DNA of 41,253 bases from Phycisphaerales bacterium AB-hyl4 (lineage in GTDB: Bacteria; Planctomycetota; Phycisphaerae; Phycisphaerales; Phycisphaeraceae). Of this stretch, positions 39,330 through 41,253 are shown piece after piece; position 1 is the stretch's first letter, and every line of letters begins with the position of its first letter. The notes below the pieces were generated by a model. It did not search any database, was not told the origin of the DNA, and was given only the letters and a program-made list of their open reading frames with translations. The stretch lies in assembly GCA_041821185.1 (NCBI GenBank), contig JBGUBD010000021.1:1-41253 (forward strand). Direction: 5' to 3'. The position numbers and the translations under genes were made by a program.

Positions 39330-40433
39330 ATGACGGCCTCCACGAAATCGTGCATTAAATGCGGTACCGATGTTACCACCATGAAGCGGTGGAAAGACTC
39401 GATAGGCAATTATTATTGCGAAGTCTGTCGCCGCAACGTCTTAATTTCTCGTCGCCGATCTACATCGTCCGACGACTCCGCCCAATATTCCGTCGTGAGG
39501 TCTTGCGCCAATTGCGAACGAGCAATTGGTAAATTGGAGTCTCTGAAACAATGGCAGAACGAGATGGTGTGCAGTACATGCTACAGGATACTGGTTGAAT
39601 CGGCTCCAGCTACCATTGATCGCGAGATACCTTCACCGTCTCATGGTGACGCCGAGGCGAACGATCCTTCACCGGCCTTCACGCAGACCCCTGGGAATGC
39701 CCCATCTGAAATCGACGAGAAGGCTCGCATGTTCCGTACCTTGGGAGAGGCGATTGCACTTCCAATATGGGTAGTTACCAGGATACTGCTATTTACTTTG
39801 GCGGCCATCATGGGAGTGTTCGTCTTATGGACTGAGGAGGAGGCTTCAATTGTGATCGGTGGGGGGGTTCTCGTCGCTATCGGGATGATCGTAGGCACCG
39901 TTCGCAAGGCGATAAAAGTCAAGCAGGATCGCCAGTCGCTGGAACATGCCACTGTGCCCGGACTGTCGTTGGTAGACGCAAAGACAAAAGTGCTTTATAA
40001 TCGCCTGCAGGCGTTGTTGAATTGGGCAATAATCATAGCCCTACTCTTAATCGCCATCTCGATCACAATCCTGTTAAATTACTTTATTATGCCACTGGGG
40101 GATTGGGCATGGCTTGTCGGCTCGGTGTTATCATTTGTTATAATTGGGCTGGCGGTGCCAGTCGCAAACAGATATATTTGCGCCCGCTGCGAAAAGTGTG
40201 CCATGTTTAATGCTTTAGTAAACGTGGATACGGTTCATCTCGGCAGCAGTCAGCGGTCAGTGAATGATACGCAAAACGTACGCGTATACGACGGTGCCAC
40301 GCCCGGGAGGCCGATCGCGAATCTTGAGGTCCCCGTCACTAAGCAAGTGACAGATCACCATTTCGAACATCATTATATATGTCGGCATTGCGGCAACCAT
40401 ACTGAAGTCCTGACAACATCGAGTCGTGATTGA
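39330..40433 (+). CDS. Multi-zinc-ribbon membrane protein of unknown function
   Basis: 367 residues. Two N-terminal zinc ribbons (CIKCG with CEVC at about 8-33, and CANC with CSTC at about 59-84), an acidic/Pro-rich linker (about 90-135), two helices (about 150-168 and 173-190), two more (about 230-252 and 257-278), and then further CxxC pairs: CARCEKC near 284-290 and CRHCG near 353-357. The ribbons on both ends should be on the same side of the membrane. A purifying role such as DNA or RNA contact at the membrane is possible but not shown. AT-richer than the backbone genes. It starts 3 bp after a small ORF with a strong ribosome-binding site. Confidence 0.75.
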   Translation: MTASTKSCIKCGTDVTTMKRWKDSIGNYYCEVCRRNVLISRRRSTSSDDSAQYSVVRSCANCERAIGKLESLKQWQNEMVCSTCYRILVESAPATIDREIPSPSHGDAEANDPSPAFTQTPGNAPSEIDEKARMFRTLGEAIALPIWVVTRILLFTLAAIMGVFVLWTEEEASIVIGGGVLVAIGMIVGTVRKAIKVKQDRQSLEHATVPGLSLVDAKTKVLYNRLQALLNWAIIIALLLIAISITILLNYFIMPLGDWAWLVGSVLSFVIIGLAVPVANRYICARCEKCAMFNALVNVDTVHLGSSQRSVNDTQNVRVYDGATPGRPIANLEVPVTKQVTDHHFEHHYICRHCGNHTEVLTTSSRD

Positions 40434-40520
40434 GTTCGTGCCCGAGGCGCAAACTATCCGTTCCACTCGTATATTTATAGCATGCCACTATTATGAAAAG
40501 CGGTAGTGGGCTTTGCGACT

Positions 40521-41253
40521 TTATTCAATGGCGACTTTTCCTGATGCGATAGCGAGCCTCTTTTCACATAATCGTGCATACCGCGGCACCACCTCAATGC
40601 CCGCCGCCCGACGTCCACACTGGGCGGCCGCAACCAACGTCGTCCCCGACCCCGCGAATGGGTCGAGAACCAAACTCCTCTTTCGGCTGAACGTCTGCAC
40701 AAGCTGCGTTACCAGTGAAAGTGGCATCATTGCTGGGTGCTCGATGCCACGCTCAATCTCAGCAGTGCCTGCGGTGAGGACATCTGAAATACGAGCAGCG
40801 CCGATTGCAGTCTCAGCATCCTGTGTCAACGCCACCGGCGCACGATCGCGAATGGCGCAGTCAGATCGATAGCCCAAGCGTGTCGAGGATGGGCCCGCCG
40901 CAGTCAAATCAGCGTAGGGCCGGGGCTGCGCGGCATACCAGAGTATCGACTCCCATGCTCGTCGAGGCCGCCCCGGGCTGCCGAGCGGTGGACTCGACGT
41001 TTTAGCCCAGATCAGTTCCTCGCATTCGCACCAACCATCTTCTCGAAGCGCAAGGCGTGTGCGCGCAATACATAATCAGAGACTTGCCCGTTGCGGATGT
41101 GCGGGCGAATGACGACCAGTACCGATGCCTCCGACATCAGCTTCGGTCGCAACTGCGACATGACCGCGCGGAACCACGCGGGATAATCGGACTCGGGTAT
41201 CCCTGGGTAACTGCCTTGTCTTTGCTCGGCGTACGGGGGGCGAGGTCAGCACC
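40521..41253 (-). pseudogene. DNA methyltransferase (beta class), frameshifted and cut by the window edge
   Basis: Reading leftwards from the window edge, one frame gives VLTS, then after a run of six C residues (G6 at 41235-41240 on the plus strand) a second frame gives PPYAEQRQGSYPG and runs to VSDYVLR. Another shift at the GCGCGC at 41061-41066 moves to a third frame with TRLALREDGWCECEELIWAK, RPRRAWESILWY and finally VLDPFAGSGTTLVAA, ending at 40521. The order SPPY (catalytic motif) before FAGSGT (SAM motif) defines beta-class N4-cytosine/N6-adenine methylases. Homology continues across both shifts, so this was one gene and is now broken, unless the assembly is wrong. The 5' end lies outside the window. 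No restriction gene is visible. Confidence 0.8.

Noticed and set aside
40946..40954. TCGACTCCC as a second attachment-site copy
   Set aside because: Only nine bases match the ssrA 3' end and it lies inside the methyltransferase frame.

Overview
The window looks like part of a high-GC Planctomycetota chromosome, most likely class Phycisphaerae. The signs are two PEP-CTERM proteins, a DUF1559-style prepilin-like protein with an FTLIELLVVISII N-terminus, a planctomycete-style integrase with an odd catalytic core, and a sulfatase/hexosaminidase type of gene content. The lineage is an inference from gene style, not from a marker gene.

Positions 1-3414 carry housekeeping and Fe-S genes: endonuclease III (nth), a four-helix membrane protein, an Rrf2 regulator without cysteines behind a promoter that contains a palindrome, an A-type Fe-S carrier followed by a clear terminator, and a TlyA-family RNA 2'-O-methyltransferase that lacks the S4 domain. 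Positions 3780-17305 hold a co-oriented block that is the most unusual part of the chromosomal backbone: an unknown protein translationally coupled to a PqqD-like protein, an FtsX/MacB-type permease, a LolD-type ATPase, a 1697-residue permease with a decayed M28-peptidase-like ectodomain, an OPT-like transporter, a second LolD-type ATPase and an NtrC-type sigma-54 activator. I read it as a composite export or envelope-remodelling machine of unknown substrate.

Positions 17334-23718 are mixed metabolic genes: ispF, a zinc-ribbon membrane protein, NAD(P)H-hydrate epimerase, a lone nuoH, birA, a CBS-domain protein, an atypical NAD-binding epimerase-like protein and tRNA-Thr(CGU). Positions 23802-31088 are a minus-strand glycan-related set: phosphodiesterase/TPR protein, GH16 PEP-CTERM protein, second PEP-CTERM protein, GH20 beta-N-acetylhexosaminidase, ROK regulator and prepilin-like protein. 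This set is divergent from a secreted TIM-barrel glycosidase-like protein (31265-32266), and the shared promoter region contains a 16-bp inverted repeat made of two facing TTGACA boxes. A sulfotransferase and a Gfo/Idh/MocA oxidoreductase follow.

At 34560-34935 lies a one-piece tmRNA gene with its own promoter and a boxA-like leader. Directly behind its 3' end is a tyrosine-recombinase-type integrase, and base composition and gene content change from there on. The remainder (about 34940-41253) is an accessory island: a three-gene overlapping operon (GNAT-like protein, 90-residue unknown, ImmA/IrrE metallopeptidase), about 0.7 kb without a convincing gene, a small ORF plus a multi-zinc-ribbon membrane protein, and a DNA methyltransferase that runs off the window and is broken by at least two frameshifts. 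The far end of the island is outside the window. No CRISPR array, rRNA gene or recognisable insertion sequence was seen.
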